Assembly: GCF_001684965.1 (NCBI RefSeq)
Contig: NZ_MAYG01000001.1
Span: forward strand, 930,001-994,000
Length of the DNA stretch: 64,000 nucleotides
Reading direction: 5' to 3'
From: Chryseobacterium arthrosphaerae
GTDB lineage: Bacteria; Bacteroidota; Bacteroidia; Flavobacteriales; Weeksellaceae
The position numbers and the translations under genes were made by a program. The notes under the pieces are model-generated. The model saw nothing but the letters and a program-made list of their open reading frames with translations. It was not told the DNA's origin and made no database searches. How positions within the stretch are numbered: position 1 is the first letter of the stretch; each line of letters opens with the position of its first letter. This document shows positions 49,664 through 58,613 of the stretch, piece by piece.

Positions 49664-50574
49664 TTAGACGATTGAAATACAATGAAATTGATTTTATAAA
49701 ATATACCCGGTGTTTAGAAAATTCTGAGCAGAAAAAATACAGTGCCTCTAGGGAATTTCTGGATATTACTTCCGGCAAACAGTGGGAGCTCCTGGTTTAT
49801 AAAGACTATGAAGCAGTAATGCCCGTACCTTATGTAAGAAAATACGGGATGAAAATTGTGCACAATCCAAAACTTTGCCAGCAGTTGGGAATTTTTTCAG
49901 AGAAGGATCATATTGATCTTAACGAGTCTTTTTTAGAATATCTGGGAAAAAATTATATGATAAGGATCTATTCGTTCAATGATGTTAATCAGTTTCGTAC
50001 CCCCATCAGAACCAAAAAGAATTTTTTACTTTATCCGGATTCTTATGAGAATGTTTACTCAAAATATTCTCCGAAAAGAAAAAGAAAACTTCGGCTGAGC
50101 GAAGAAGTGAGGAAAGATTCCGAAATAAAAACGATTTCCTATGATCAGGCAAAAGCTTTTATCGAAGCCAATACAATAGGGCTGAATAAGGATCATGACT
50201 TATCTGAGTTTATGAGGATTTTTGAAAGTTTTTATCAGTTAAACCACCTTAGATTTACCGCTTTTTATTATCAGGAGAAAATTGTGAATATTATTGCAAC
50301 CTATTCCGATGACAAGATGGTAGCGCTCTTGGGGAATTTTAATGACAAAGATTATGTGAAACTATCAGGAGCCTCGGTATTGATTGACCAGATTATTAAA
50401 GAAATGATCGGAACTCATATTTTTGATTTTGAAGGGGGAGAACTCCCGAATATCGAAGAGTTTTTCAGAGGATTCCGGCCGGAACTGAGACCTTATGCCA
50501 TCATTGAAAATTCGAAAAAGAACCTTTTTAAAAAACTAGGCTATCTCACTGTAAAAGGTAAGCCATTCTTATAA
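49660..50574 (+). CDS. GNAT/FemAB-like acyltransferase, hypothetical
   Basis: 304 aa. The layout resembles double-GNAT proteins (FemAB / Acetyltransf_6): an N-terminal domain with 'WELLVYKDYEAVMPVPYVRKYGMKIVHNPKLCQQLGIFSE' and a C-terminal one with 'HLRFTAFYYQEKIVNIIATYSDDKMVALLGNFND', 'GASVLIDQIIKEMI' and 'DFEGGELPNIEEFFRGFRPELRPY'. No motif fixes the substrate; FemAB relatives add amino acids to cell-wall or surface acceptors. It is translationally coupled to radC. Confidence 0.7.
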   Translation: MIRRLKYNEIDFIKYTRCLENSEQKKYSASREFLDITSGKQWELLVYKDYEAVMPVPYVRKYGMKIVHNPKLCQQLGIFSEKDHIDLNESFLEYLGKNYMIRIYSFNDVNQFRTPIRTKKNFLLYPDSYENVYSKYSPKRKRKLRLSEEVRKDSEIKTISYDQAKAFIEANTIGLNKDHDLSEFMRIFESFYQLNHLRFTAFYYQEKIVNIIATYSDDKMVALLGNFNDKDYVKLSGASVLIDQIIKEMIGTHIFDFEGGELPNIEEFFRGFRPELRPYAIIENSKKNLFKKLGYLTVKGKPFL

Positions 50575-50646
50575 TGAAAAGCTTTGTTTAGATCAGTTCT
50601 AATTAAGTAATATTCCGTAACTTTATAAAACCTTATTAAGACAGTT

Positions 50647-51579
50647 ATGTTACAACAGATTCGCCATTATAAACTATCCTATATGCTGTATAACTTATTT
50701 AAGAAAAGTAAGTTGAAGCACAATATTCCATTGTATAAGAAATACGGAATCAACAAAAGCTATTTTTCCAGTATTTCGAGCAAGGATTTTGCCCACCTTC
50801 CTGCCAATGAAAGAACGATAGATCAGGAAAAGCTTACAGAAACTTCTTTTTTTAAGAAATTATCTGAAGAAAATAAGAAAAGCGCCCTTCAGTATGATGA
50901 TAATGGCTACATGATTCTGAGAAACTTTCTGACTCCGGAAACTGCCGATCAGATCAATGCTGAAATTGATAAACTGATGAAAGACGGAACCCTGAAATTT
51001 ATTTACGGAGGAAAACTGATGTTTGCGATTCACCACTCGGAAATCATAAAAAATATAGGTAATGACAAGGAGTTGTCAGACTTTTTATCTGTCCTGCTGA
51101 ATGGCCGGTCCAAACTTTTCCAAAGCATCAATTTTATTAATGGAAGCCAGCAGAAAACCCATTCTGACAGTATTCATATGACTACCTATCCTCTGGGTGG
51201 ACTACTGGGAGTATGGATTGCCTTGGAAGATGTGGACGAGAACAACGGTGCATTACATTATATTCCTAAAAGCCATAAGCTGCCTTATTTCCTGAATTCT
51301 GATTATGATAATGAAGGAACCGCTTTTAAAATCGGTAAGAAAAGCTACAGGGCGTATGAAGCATTTCTTGAAGATAAAGTAAAGGAACTGGGATTGAAAA
51401 AAGAGATTTTTAAAGCTAAAAAAGGAGATTTACTGATCTGGCATGCCAATATTCTTCATGGCGGAGAACCTCACATCGACAAAAACAGAACAAGAAAGAG
51501 CCTTGTGTACCACTTCTTTGATGAAAACAGCGTATGTTATCATGAAGTGACCCAGAGGCCGGCACTGTTTGAACTTTAA
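50647..51579 (+). CDS. Phytanoyl-CoA dioxygenase (PhyH) family protein
   Basis: 310 aa. The Fe(II) site is H-x-D in 'KTHSDSIHMTTYPLGGLLGVWIALEDVDENNGALHYIPKSHKLPYF', with the distal His in 'HANILHGGEPHIDKNRTRKSLVYHFF' and the 2-oxoglutarate Arg after it. It should hydroxylate an unknown organic substrate with O2 and 2-oxoglutarate. A helical N-terminal extension of about 80 residues precedes the core. It lies 72 bp after the FemAB-like gene. Confidence 0.9.
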   Translation: MLQQIRHYKLSYMLYNLFKKSKLKHNIPLYKKYGINKSYFSSISSKDFAHLPANERTIDQEKLTETSFFKKLSEENKKSALQYDDNGYMILRNFLTPETADQINAEIDKLMKDGTLKFIYGGKLMFAIHHSEIIKNIGNDKELSDFLSVLLNGRSKLFQSINFINGSQQKTHSDSIHMTTYPLGGLLGVWIALEDVDENNGALHYIPKSHKLPYFLNSDYDNEGTAFKIGKKSYRAYEAFLEDKVKELGLKKEIFKAKKGDLLIWHANILHGGEPHIDKNRTRKSLVYHFFDENSVCYHEVTQRPALFEL

Positions 51580-51639
51580 TAGAATTTTCCTTATCAACAA
51601 AGGTTTTATAAGAATACAGGTTTAAAAAGATAGTTTTTT

Positions 51640-51647
51640 TACATTTG
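51640..51647 (+). promoter_or_regulatory. -7 box of the polytopic membrane protein gene
   Basis: TACATTTG fits TAnnTTTG, 29 bp before the ATG at 51677. Confidence 0.55.
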
Positions 51648-51676
51648 TATTCTTATCTGTTTTATAATATTTCTGT

Positions 51677-52852
51677 ATGAAAAAAAGGGAAAATATTCTT
51701 GTTTTTATATTTTCAGTCTACCTGGGTATCATGTCGTATTATCTGTATACCCACCAGTATTATAATACGGATATGGAGGCCTATATGGGGCTGATCTATA
51801 AAACGGAGTATCCCGGGATGAAGATAGAGGAAATCCATGAGAAGGTATATACGGAATTGAAAGAGAAGAATCCTCACTTTGCAGGATTTGATCCAGTAGA
51901 TCCAATGGTGGAGGAATTGGCCAAAGGGGAGAGTACCTATTATAAAACTTTATCGGAAAACCCCAAAGCCTATGAAGAAGAACTGCAGCTTTTTGTGGTA
52001 AAACCTTTTTACAATTTTGTCAATTGGTCATTTTTTAAGCTCGGTTTCAGTGCCTCTGCCTCTACATTTATGATTTCAGTGGTATCCTATGCGCTGATTC
52101 TCATCCTGATTTTCGTTTTTCTTATCAAAATACTGAAGAATTATACCCTGGCTTTCATCATAACGGTGTTGCTTTCATTATTTAAGCCTCTTCTTGAATC
52201 GAGCAGACATGCATCGGCAGATTCCTTATCCTGTTTGTTGCTGTTGCTTAGCTTTTATGCATTTGCTGTCAGGAAGAATATATTTTCCGCCTGTATTTTT
52301 GCCATGTTATGCATCCTGACCCGGCCTGAGTATTTTATCCTCTATTCTTTTCTGTATGTTTTCATTTACATCTATAGAAAAAACCTTCAGGTTGGTACAA
52401 GAGCTTTGTTCCTTTCATATACCTATCTTTTTCTCAGTTTCTTTCTGATACAGTATTTTAATCAGATTTCCTGGGCTACTTTATTTATGAATCAGTTTAC
52501 ACAGGTTCAGCTTTATCCTGTATCTGCTCCTGATCCGTTTTATTTTCCAGACTATCTGCAGTATATAAAAAGTAAGATCCTGCTTGAGTTCAATGGTTCC
52601 TACTTTCCGCTATTGTTACTTTTTTTAGTCATCCTTCTTGCCAATAATTTTTCCCTGAGAAATAAAAAAAATCAGGCGCAGGTCTTGTTTTTTGTAATTA
52701 TTTATGGAACCGTTTTCCTGAGATTTTTAGTTTTTCCTTCATTAACCAACAGGATGATGCTGGGCTTTTATCTGTTAATGATCCTCTCTATGATCTATAT
52801 ACAGAATTCTAAAGTCGATATATGTAAAAACTCTTTACAACACGGAAAATAA
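51677..52852 (+). CDS. Polytopic membrane protein, GT-C-like, hypothetical
   Basis: 391 aa. One N-terminal helix, then a 100-residue soluble loop with 'QYYNTDMEAYMG', then about eight further helices from residue 115. An acidic residue in the first extracytoplasmic loop, followed by many helices, is the general layout of GT-C glycosyltransferases, but no signature was recognised. Inner membrane; function unknown. 24 bp before the next gene's start. Confidence 0.6.
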   Translation: MKKRENILVFIFSVYLGIMSYYLYTHQYYNTDMEAYMGLIYKTEYPGMKIEEIHEKVYTELKEKNPHFAGFDPVDPMVEELAKGESTYYKTLSENPKAYEEELQLFVVKPFYNFVNWSFFKLGFSASASTFMISVVSYALILILIFVFLIKILKNYTLAFIITVLLSLFKPLLESSRHASADSLSCLLLLLSFYAFAVRKNIFSACIFAMLCILTRPEYFILYSFLYVFIYIYRKNLQVGTRALFLSYTYLFLSFFLIQYFNQISWATLFMNQFTQVQLYPVSAPDPFYFPDYLQYIKSKILLEFNGSYFPLLLLFLVILLANNFSLRNKKNQAQVLFFVIIYGTVFLRFLVFPSLTNRMMLGFYLLMILSMIYIQNSKVDICKNSLQHGK

Positions 52853-52856
52853 TTAG

Positions 52857-52864
52857 TAATTTTG
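52857..52864 (+). promoter_or_regulatory. -7 box of the 170-aa membrane gene and ppa
   Basis: TAATTTTG fits TAnnTTTG and ends 12 bp before ATG 52877. It shows that the upstream TTG at 52862 is part of the promoter, not the start. Confidence 0.6.
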
Positions 52865-52876
52865 CAGTCTAAAATT

Positions 52877-53389
52877 ATGACGAGTCTTTCAGGATATTTA
52901 CCATATGCATTTGCATTGATCATCGCAATTCCTTTTCTGGTTTTGCTAAGACAATTTGTACACTCGTACATTACCCTTAAAAATCAGGAAATCAAGCTGC
53001 TTAGCATGAAATCAAATTCGGAGAATAAGGCCCATTCATACGAAAGAATGACTCTGTTTCTCGATAGGATAAAACCATCAAACCTTGTTCAGAAGTTTGA
53101 TAAAGGACTGGCGGTTCATGAATTTATTTTCCTTACAGAAAAGACGATCAATGATGAATTTGAATATAACTCTTCGCAACAGCTGTATGTGACAAAAAAC
53201 TCATGGAAAAATATTGTAGACTCTAAAAATGCAATTATAGACCTGCTTCATAAAACGTATGATGGCCTGAAAGGAAATGCTGAGCTGGAAGAGTTCAAAA
53301 CCATTTTCATTATGAATTATATGGAAGGCAACGATTTTATTGCAGCAACCCTAGAGGATTTAAGAAAAGAAATTTTAATAATAACTTAA
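52877..53389 (+). CDS. Membrane-anchored hypothetical protein
   Basis: 170 aa from ATG 52877 (MTSLSGYLPYAFALIIAIPFLVLL). One N-terminal helix (about residues 7-27) anchors a soluble alpha-helical domain with 'RMTLFLDRIKPSNLVQKFDKGLAVHEFIFLTEKTINDEFEYNSSQQLYV'. I recall this as a protein conserved in Flavobacteriia without a known role. It is followed by the pyrophosphatase gene after 17 bp, so the two share a transcript. Confidence 0.75.
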   Translation: MTSLSGYLPYAFALIIAIPFLVLLRQFVHSYITLKNQEIKLLSMKSNSENKAHSYERMTLFLDRIKPSNLVQKFDKGLAVHEFIFLTEKTINDEFEYNSSQQLYVTKNSWKNIVDSKNAIIDLLHKTYDGLKGNAELEEFKTIFIMNYMEGNDFIAATLEDLRKEILIIT

Positions 53390-53406
53390 AAAATAACAGA
53401 TAAATA

Positions 53407-54018
53407 ATGATTCCAAATTTTAAAGCACATCCATGGCACGGGATTTCTGCAGGGGAAGATGCGCCAAATGTTGTAAATGTATTTGTGGAAATTGTTCCTT
53501 CAGATACTATTAAATATGAAGTAGATAAAGAAACAGGATATTTAAAGGTAGACAGACCACAGAAATTCTCTAATATCATCCCGGCTTTATATGGTTTCGT
53601 TCCAAGAACGTATTGTCATAACGAAGTGATGAAACTTGCTGTGGAAGCAGGAGCTGATGATGTGACGATGGGAGATCATGATCCGCTTGATATTTGTGTT
53701 TTAAGCTCTCACAATATTCATGCAGGAGGTTTATTGATGGAAGCTATTCCAATCGGAGGTTTTAAAATGATCGACGGAGGGGAAGCTGATGATAAGATTG
53801 TAGCAGTAATGATCAACGACCACGCTTTCGGACACTTCAGAGATATTTCTGAATTACCTGAAGCAGAAGTAAAAAGATTGATGCACTACTTCCTTACTTA
53901 TAAAAACTTACCGGATGAGCCTGCAAAATGCAGAATTCATGAAGTATACGGAGCTGAGCATGCAAGAAAAGTAATCAAAGCTTCTCAGGTTGACTACTCT
54001 GAAAAATTCGGAGGATAA
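53407..54018 (+). CDS. ppa: Inorganic pyrophosphatase (soluble, family I)
   Basis: 203 aa. 'HPWHGISAGEDAPNVVNVFVEIVPSDTIKYEVDKETGYLKVDRPQKFSNIIPALYGFVPRTYC' and the metal motif 'GDHDPLDICVLS' identify a family I soluble PPase, slightly longer than the 175-residue E. coli type. It hydrolyses PPi to two Pi in the cytosol. The next gene is a membrane pyrophosphatase, so two PPi-consuming enzymes lie side by side. Strong terminator after it. Confidence 0.96.
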   Translation: MIPNFKAHPWHGISAGEDAPNVVNVFVEIVPSDTIKYEVDKETGYLKVDRPQKFSNIIPALYGFVPRTYCHNEVMKLAVEAGADDVTMGDHDPLDICVLSSHNIHAGGLLMEAIPIGGFKMIDGGEADDKIVAVMINDHAFGHFRDISELPEAEVKRLMHYFLTYKNLPDEPAKCRIHEVYGAEHARKVIKASQVDYSEKFGG

Positions 54019-54357
54019 TAATCTTCTGATCCAAAATACAAAAAGGATAAACGGGAAACTGTTTATCCTTTTTTATTGAAATTATTAAAATAAGTGTAAA
54101 AATTTCTACTTCTTGATCAAGACTTACCTTACGGCTCTTCCCCCTTTAATATCTTTTAGTCGTTTAAAATTTCAGATGCTTCCAACCCTTATTCTATAAG
54201 CTCTTCCGTTAAGTCTGAAGCTTTCTGATTCGTAGTAAAATATTCATTTATATACCATCTTTATTTAATGGATACTACTAAACTCATGATTTTTTTAATG
54301 CTTTGATGGTAATTATTTATTATATTTAATTTTCTATTACCAAAAAAATATTAAACT
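54019..54357. other. Spacer between the two pyrophosphatase genes
   Basis: 339 bp. It starts with the ppa terminator; the rest is AT-rich with no ORF and no clear -7 box. The hppA promoter presumably lies here. Confidence 0.55.
54040..54075 (+). terminator. ppa terminator
   Basis: AAAAAGGATAAAC pairs with GTTTATCCTTTTT around an 8-nt loop. Confidence 0.92.
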
Positions 54358-57093
54358 ATGGATCTATTTGTGTTAGTGCCAATTTTTGGTGTCGTAGCTT
54401 TGCTTTACACATTTCTTCAGAGCAACTGGGTAAGTAAACAGAATGCCGGAAATGAAAAAATGAAAACGATCAGCGGGCATATTGCTGACGGTGCAATGGC
54501 TTTTCTAAAAGCCGAATATAAAATTTTAACCTATTTCGTGGTCGTGGTTGCTATCTTACTGGCTGTAATGGGCTCCAGTAATGCCAATTCGCATTGGAGT
54601 ATAGGAATAGCCTTTGCTGTGGGAGCTGTATTTTCTGCTACTGCAGGTTTTATCGGGATGAAAATCGCAACAAAAGCCAATGTAAGAACCGCTGAAGCCG
54701 CTAAAACCTCACTTTCCAAAGCGCTGAAAGTATCATTCACAGGAGGTTCCGTAATGGGAATGGGTGTTGCCGGGCTGGCTGTTTTAGGATTGGGAGCGTT
54801 ATTCCTGATCATTAAGCAGATCTTTGCTCCGGATGCTACGGTAGATTCTCATGAAATGGAAAGGACCATTGAAATCCTGACAGGATTTTCCCTAGGTGCC
54901 GAATCTATAGCACTTTTTGCAAGAGTAGGAGGCGGTATCTATACAAAAGCAGCAGACGTGGGTGCCGACCTGGTTGGGAAAGTAGAAGCGGGAATCCCTG
55001 AGGATGATCCCAGAAACCCTGCTACTATTGCAGATAACGTAGGAGATAACGTAGGGGATGTTGCCGGAATGGGCGCCGACCTTTTCGGTTCTTATGTTGC
55101 AACGGTTCTTGCAACCATGGTATTGGGAAGGGAAACGGTTTCTGATGATGCTTTCGGGGGCTTTGCACCCATTCTTTTACCGATGCTGATTGCAGGAACA
55201 GGTATTATCTTTTCAATGATAGGAACCTTATTTGTAAAGATCAATGATAATGAAGGTTCTTCCACTTCCAGTGTGCAAAATGCATTAAACCTGGGAAACT
55301 GGGGAAGTATTGTTATTACGGCTATCGCATCTTATTTCCTGGTGACCTATATTCTTCCTGAAAAAATGGTTTTGAGAGGGCACGAATTTACTAAAATGGG
55401 TGTATTCGGGGCTATTATGGTAGGTCTGGTTGTAGGAACCTTAATGAGTATTATTACAGAATATTATACAGCTATGGGAAAAAGACCTGTTTCAAGCATT
55501 GTGAGACAGTCGTCTACAGGCCATGCAACCAATATTATTGGCGGACTTTCCGTGGGAATGGAATCTACTTTACTTCCGATTATTGTATTAGCAGGTGGAA
55601 TTTATGGGTCTTATCTGTGTGCCGGGCTTTACGGTGTTGCGATTGCAGCAGCAGGAATGATGGCTACCACAGCGATGCAGCTGGCGATTGACGCCTTCGG
55701 ACCAATTGCTGATAACGCAGGAGGAATTGCTGAAATGAGTGAGCTACCGAAAGAAGTGCGTGAAAAAACAGACATTCTGGATGCCGTAGGGAATACAACT
55801 GCCGCTACAGGAAAAGGGTTTGCTATTGCTTCAGCAGCATTGACGGCATTGGCATTATTTGCCGCTTTTGTGGGAATTGCAGGTATCGACGGGATTGATA
55901 TTTACAGAGCAGATGTATTAGCCGGGCTGTTTGTTGGTGGGATGATTCCTTTCATATTCTCCTCATTGGCAATCACAGCGGTAGGACAGGCAGCTATGGC
56001 CATGGTGGAAGAAGTAAGACGGCAGTTCCGTGAAATTCCGGGAATTCTAGAAGGAAAGGCGCAACCGGAATATGAAAAGTGTGTAGCCATTTCTACCGAT
56101 GCTTCCATCAGAAAAATGATGCTTCCGGGAGCTATTGCCATTATTTCTCCATTGCTGATCGGGTTTATTTTTGGCCCTGAAGTATTGGGTGGATTTCTGG
56201 CAGGTGCTACAGTAAGCGGTGTTTTGATGGGAATGTTCCAGAACAATGCAGGAGGTGCCTGGGATAATGCTAAGAAGTCTTTTGAAAAAGGTGTGGACAT
56301 CAACGGGCAGACCTATTACAAAGGTTCTGAACCGCACAAAGCATCCGTAACCGGAGATACCGTAGGAGACCCGTTTAAAGATACTTCAGGACCATCTATG
56401 AATATTCTGATCAAGCTGATGTCAATTGTTTCCCTGGTGATTGCCCCTACTTTAGCAGTCATACATAAAGATAAGATTGAAGCCAACAGAAAGGCTAAAA
56501 TAGAAAGCCTGACCGGAATTACAAATACCGGAACTTCAACGGCAACTACTGATCTGAAAACTGTTTCACCGTCTTCCGGTGAAATTAAAGGTCATCTTAA
56601 TGAAAACGGCGATTTTGTATATGAGACCGGAAATATACAACAGATAAAACTGAACGGCGGGAAAACCATTGCCATAGGAGACGGAAGTCAGCTTTACCAG
56701 CTGTATAATGCTGTGAAACAAAAAGATCAGTCTGTTTTAGATCCTAATAAATGGTATACCATAGAAAATCTTTATTTTGAAACAGGATCCAGTGATTTGA
56801 AACCAGGTTACGAACTTCAGCTGAACAATATTGCAGAAATTTTAAATGCTTATCCCGGCCTGAAAATAAAATTAGGAGGATATACTGATAACAGCGGTAA
56901 TGAAGACAGTAACCAGAAACTATCCAATCTGAGAGCCCAGACGGCAAAGCTGAAACTCCTTGAGCTGGGTGTTTCTTCAGACAGAGTAGAAGCAGAAGGC
57001 TATGGATCACAGCATCCGGTGTGTGAGGCTAATGACACAGAAGAGTGTAAGGCTAAAAACAGAAGAATCGACGTAAGGGTTCTCGCTCTTTAA
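54358..57093 (+). CDS. hppA: Membrane ion-pumping pyrophosphatase fused to OmpA domain
   Basis: 911 aa. Residues 1 to about 720 are a complete membrane pyrophosphatase with about 16 helices and the substrate motifs '[11 protein letters not shown]', '[21 protein letters not shown]', '[16 protein letters not shown]' and '[22 protein letters not shown]'. The K+-dependence position is Ala482 in [10 protein letters not shown], so a K+-dependent Na+ and/or H+ pump is expected. After a Thr/Ser-rich linker, residues about 795-911 are an OmpA C-terminal domain ('[24 protein letters not shown]', '[25 protein letters not shown]', '[12 protein letters not shown]') with the Asp and Arg that bind diaminopimelate in peptidoglycan. 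Because the C-terminus of these pumps is extracytoplasmic, the domain would face the cell wall. Ordinary family members end near residue 670-750. No frameshift or internal stop was seen, so this is one protein. Confidence 0.95.
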   Translation: MDLFVLVPIFGVVALLYTFLQSNWVSKQNAGNEKMKTISGHIADGAMAFLKAEYKILTYFVVVVAILLAVMGSSNANSHWSIGIAFAVGAVFSATAGFIGMKIATKANVRTAEAAKTSLSKALKVSFTGGSVMGMGVAGLAVLGLGALFLIIKQIFAPDATVDSHEMERTIEILTGFSLGAESIALFARVGGGIYTKAADVGADLVGKVEAGIPEDDPRNPATIADNVGDNVGDVAGMGADLFGSYVATVLATMVLGRETVSDDAFGGFAPILLPMLIAGTGIIFSMIGTLFVKINDNEGSSTSSVQNALNLGNWGSIVITAIASYFLVTYILPEKMVLRGHEFTKMGVFGAIMVGLVVGTLMSIITEYYTAMGKRPVSSIVRQSSTGHATNIIGGLSVGMESTLLPIIVLAGGIYGSYLCAGLYGVAIAAAGMMATTAMQLAIDAFGPIADNAGGIAEMSELPKEVREKTDILDAVGNTTAATGKGFAIASAALTALALFAAFVGIAGIDGIDIYRADVLAGLFVGGMIPFIFSSLAITAVGQAAMAMVEEVRRQFREIPGILEGKAQPEYEKCVAISTDASIRKMMLPGAIAIISPLLIGFIFGPEVLGGFLAGATVSGVLMGMFQNNAGGAWDNAKKSFEKGVDINGQTYYKGSEPHKASVTGDTVGDPFKDTSGPSMNILIKLMSIVSLVIAPTLAVIHKDKIEANRKAKIESLTGITNTGTSTATTDLKTVSPSSGEIKGHLNENGDFVYETGNIQQIKLNGGKTIAIGDGSQLYQLYNAVKQKDQSVLDPNKWYTIENLYFETGSSDLKPGYELQLNNIAEILNAYPGLKIKLGGYTDNSGNEDSNQKLSNLRAQTAKLKLLELGVSSDRVEAEGYGSQHPVCEANDTEECKAKNRRIDVRVLAL

Positions 57094-57113
57094 GATCAGT
57101 TGAAATATCAATC

Positions 57114-57144
57114 AAAAAAGCATCGCATCTGCGGTGCTTTTTTT
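57114..57144 (+). terminator. hppA terminator
   Basis: AAAAAGCATCGCA pairs with TGCGGTGCTTTTT (one G-T pair), T run after it. Confidence 0.9.
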
Positions 57145-57196
57145 ATCACTTATTGTAATAATCTTTCAACCTATAAAAATACTCAAGCATTCCACA

Positions 57197-57290
57197 ATTT
57201 TATCGCAGATAAAATCATTGCGTCTTAAAAACATAAGCTATTAAAGTTTCCTTGCGGCTTTGCGTTATTCCCCAAAAAAACTTTTTACTA
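57197..57290. repeat. Dispersed palindromic repeat, copy 2
   Basis: ATTTTATC-GCA-GATAAAAT, then CATTGCGTCTTAAAAACATA and a TTGCGGCTTTGCGTTATT tail; a diverged relative of the copy at 28136. Confidence 0.65.
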
Positions 57291-57311
57291 TTTAAAGCAT
57301 TTCCATTTAAA

Positions 57312-58451
57312 TTAAAGATTCTTTCTCAAATGTTCCAATGCCTGAATAATCAGCTCATCCTTCTTTGCAAAACTGAACCTGATATAATCCGAATTTTGTT
57401 TAGAATGATAGAATGCCGAAAGGGGAAGACAGGCCACCTTTTTCTCTACAGTAAGCCATTTTGAGAACTCTACATCAGTCATTGTTCCGGAGATATTCCT
57501 GAAATTGACTATTTGAAAAACACTTCCTTCAGCCTGCTGCTCAACCTGTAAAGGCGTTTCCTTGATAAGCTCATTGAAAATATCTCTTTTCCTCTGCATT
57601 ACAGCTTTACTGGCAGCGGGATCAAACACTTCCAGGTATTTGGCCAGCGCATATTGTGCAGGCGCATTGGCACTGTAGGAAATATATTGCTGGTGACAGC
57701 GGAATAATGCAGTCAGATCTTCTGAAGCAAGCATATAACTGACTTTCCAGCCTGAGGTATGAAACATTTTTCCAAAAGAAAAAATACAGAATGTCCGGTT
57801 TCTGAGCCCGGGATGAATAAAAGAGCTGTAATGTTCTGCTTCATCATAGCAGTAGGTATCATAGATTTCTTCTGAGATCAAATAAATTTCACGGTCCCTG
57901 ATCAATTCATACAGCTGGTTCCAGTCTTCCTTTTTCCATATTTTTCCGGTCGGATTCTGGGGTGAATTGATAATGATGGCTTTTGTTTTCTCTGTAATAC
58001 AGGATTTAAATATTTCCCAGTTGATACTGAAATCATAATCAAGATCATAGTAGACCGGAATTCCCCCGTTCATTGCTACTGCAGGCCCGTAGGTGTAATA
58101 GGAGGGCTGAATAATGATCACTTCATCATTCTGATTTAAAACAGATTTGAGAGCGGTATATAAAGCAAAGGTTGCACATGGGATAACGGTGACTTCCTGG
58201 TTTTTTACTACTATTTTATTTTTACGTTGAGCATTAAAAGCGATGATATTTTCAAGCAGCAGAGGATTACCGGCCAGTGGTTCATAATGGTAGGTATCAA
58301 GATCAGCAGCTTCTTTCAGAAAATATTTGAGCCGTTCATCAATATCAAAATCAGGCAGCCCTAAAGAAAGATCAAAACTTCCATGTTCTGATGCCAACCC
58401 GGACATCTCTGTGAAAAAGGAATAGTGGGTAAACCTATGAATTTCTTCCAT
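57312..58451 (-). CDS. PLP-dependent aminotransferase, methionine aminotransferase-like
   Basis: 379 aa, fold-type I class I/II aminotransferase. 'LSLGLPDFDID', 'YHYEPLAGNPLLLENI', 'INSPQNPTGKIWKKEDW', 'LISEEIYDTYCYDEAEH' and the PLP lysine in 'FSFGKMFHTSGWKVSYM' resemble the YbdL / kynurenine aminotransferase group that acts on methionine and aromatic or keto-acid partners. Cytosolic. Single gene. Confidence 0.92.
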   Translation of the reverse strand: MEEIHRFTHYSFFTEMSGLASEHGSFDLSLGLPDFDIDERLKYFLKEAADLDTYHYEPLAGNPLLLENIIAFNAQRKNKIVVKNQEVTVIPCATFALYTALKSVLNQNDEVIIIQPSYYTYGPAVAMNGGIPVYYDLDYDFSINWEIFKSCITEKTKAIIINSPQNPTGKIWKKEDWNQLYELIRDREIYLISEEIYDTYCYDEAEHYSSFIHPGLRNRTFCIFSFGKMFHTSGWKVSYMLASEDLTALFRCHQQYISYSANAPAQYALAKYLEVFDPAASKAVMQRKRDIFNELIKETPLQVEQQAEGSVFQIVNFRNISGTMTDVEFSKWLTVEKKVACLPLSAFYHSKQNSDYIRFSFAKKDELIIQALEHLRKNL

Positions 58452-58613
58452 CTATTTTGTTTTTTCTCAAATGTAATAAAAAATTAATATGGTAATGGTT
58501 TTATTTTTATTAATATGTTAAAAATATAGATTCTTTGTTATCAGTAATTGCTTTTTAAGCTTTATGGCTCACATTCAATAAAAATTATTATTTTTAAAAG
58601 AAATTTATTCTTT

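Noticed and set aside
54358..57093. Frameshift or assembly joint between pyrophosphatase and OmpA parts
   Set aside because: The frame is open throughout with a natural Thr/Ser-rich linker and even codon use, so a genuine fusion is preferred, though reads should be checked.
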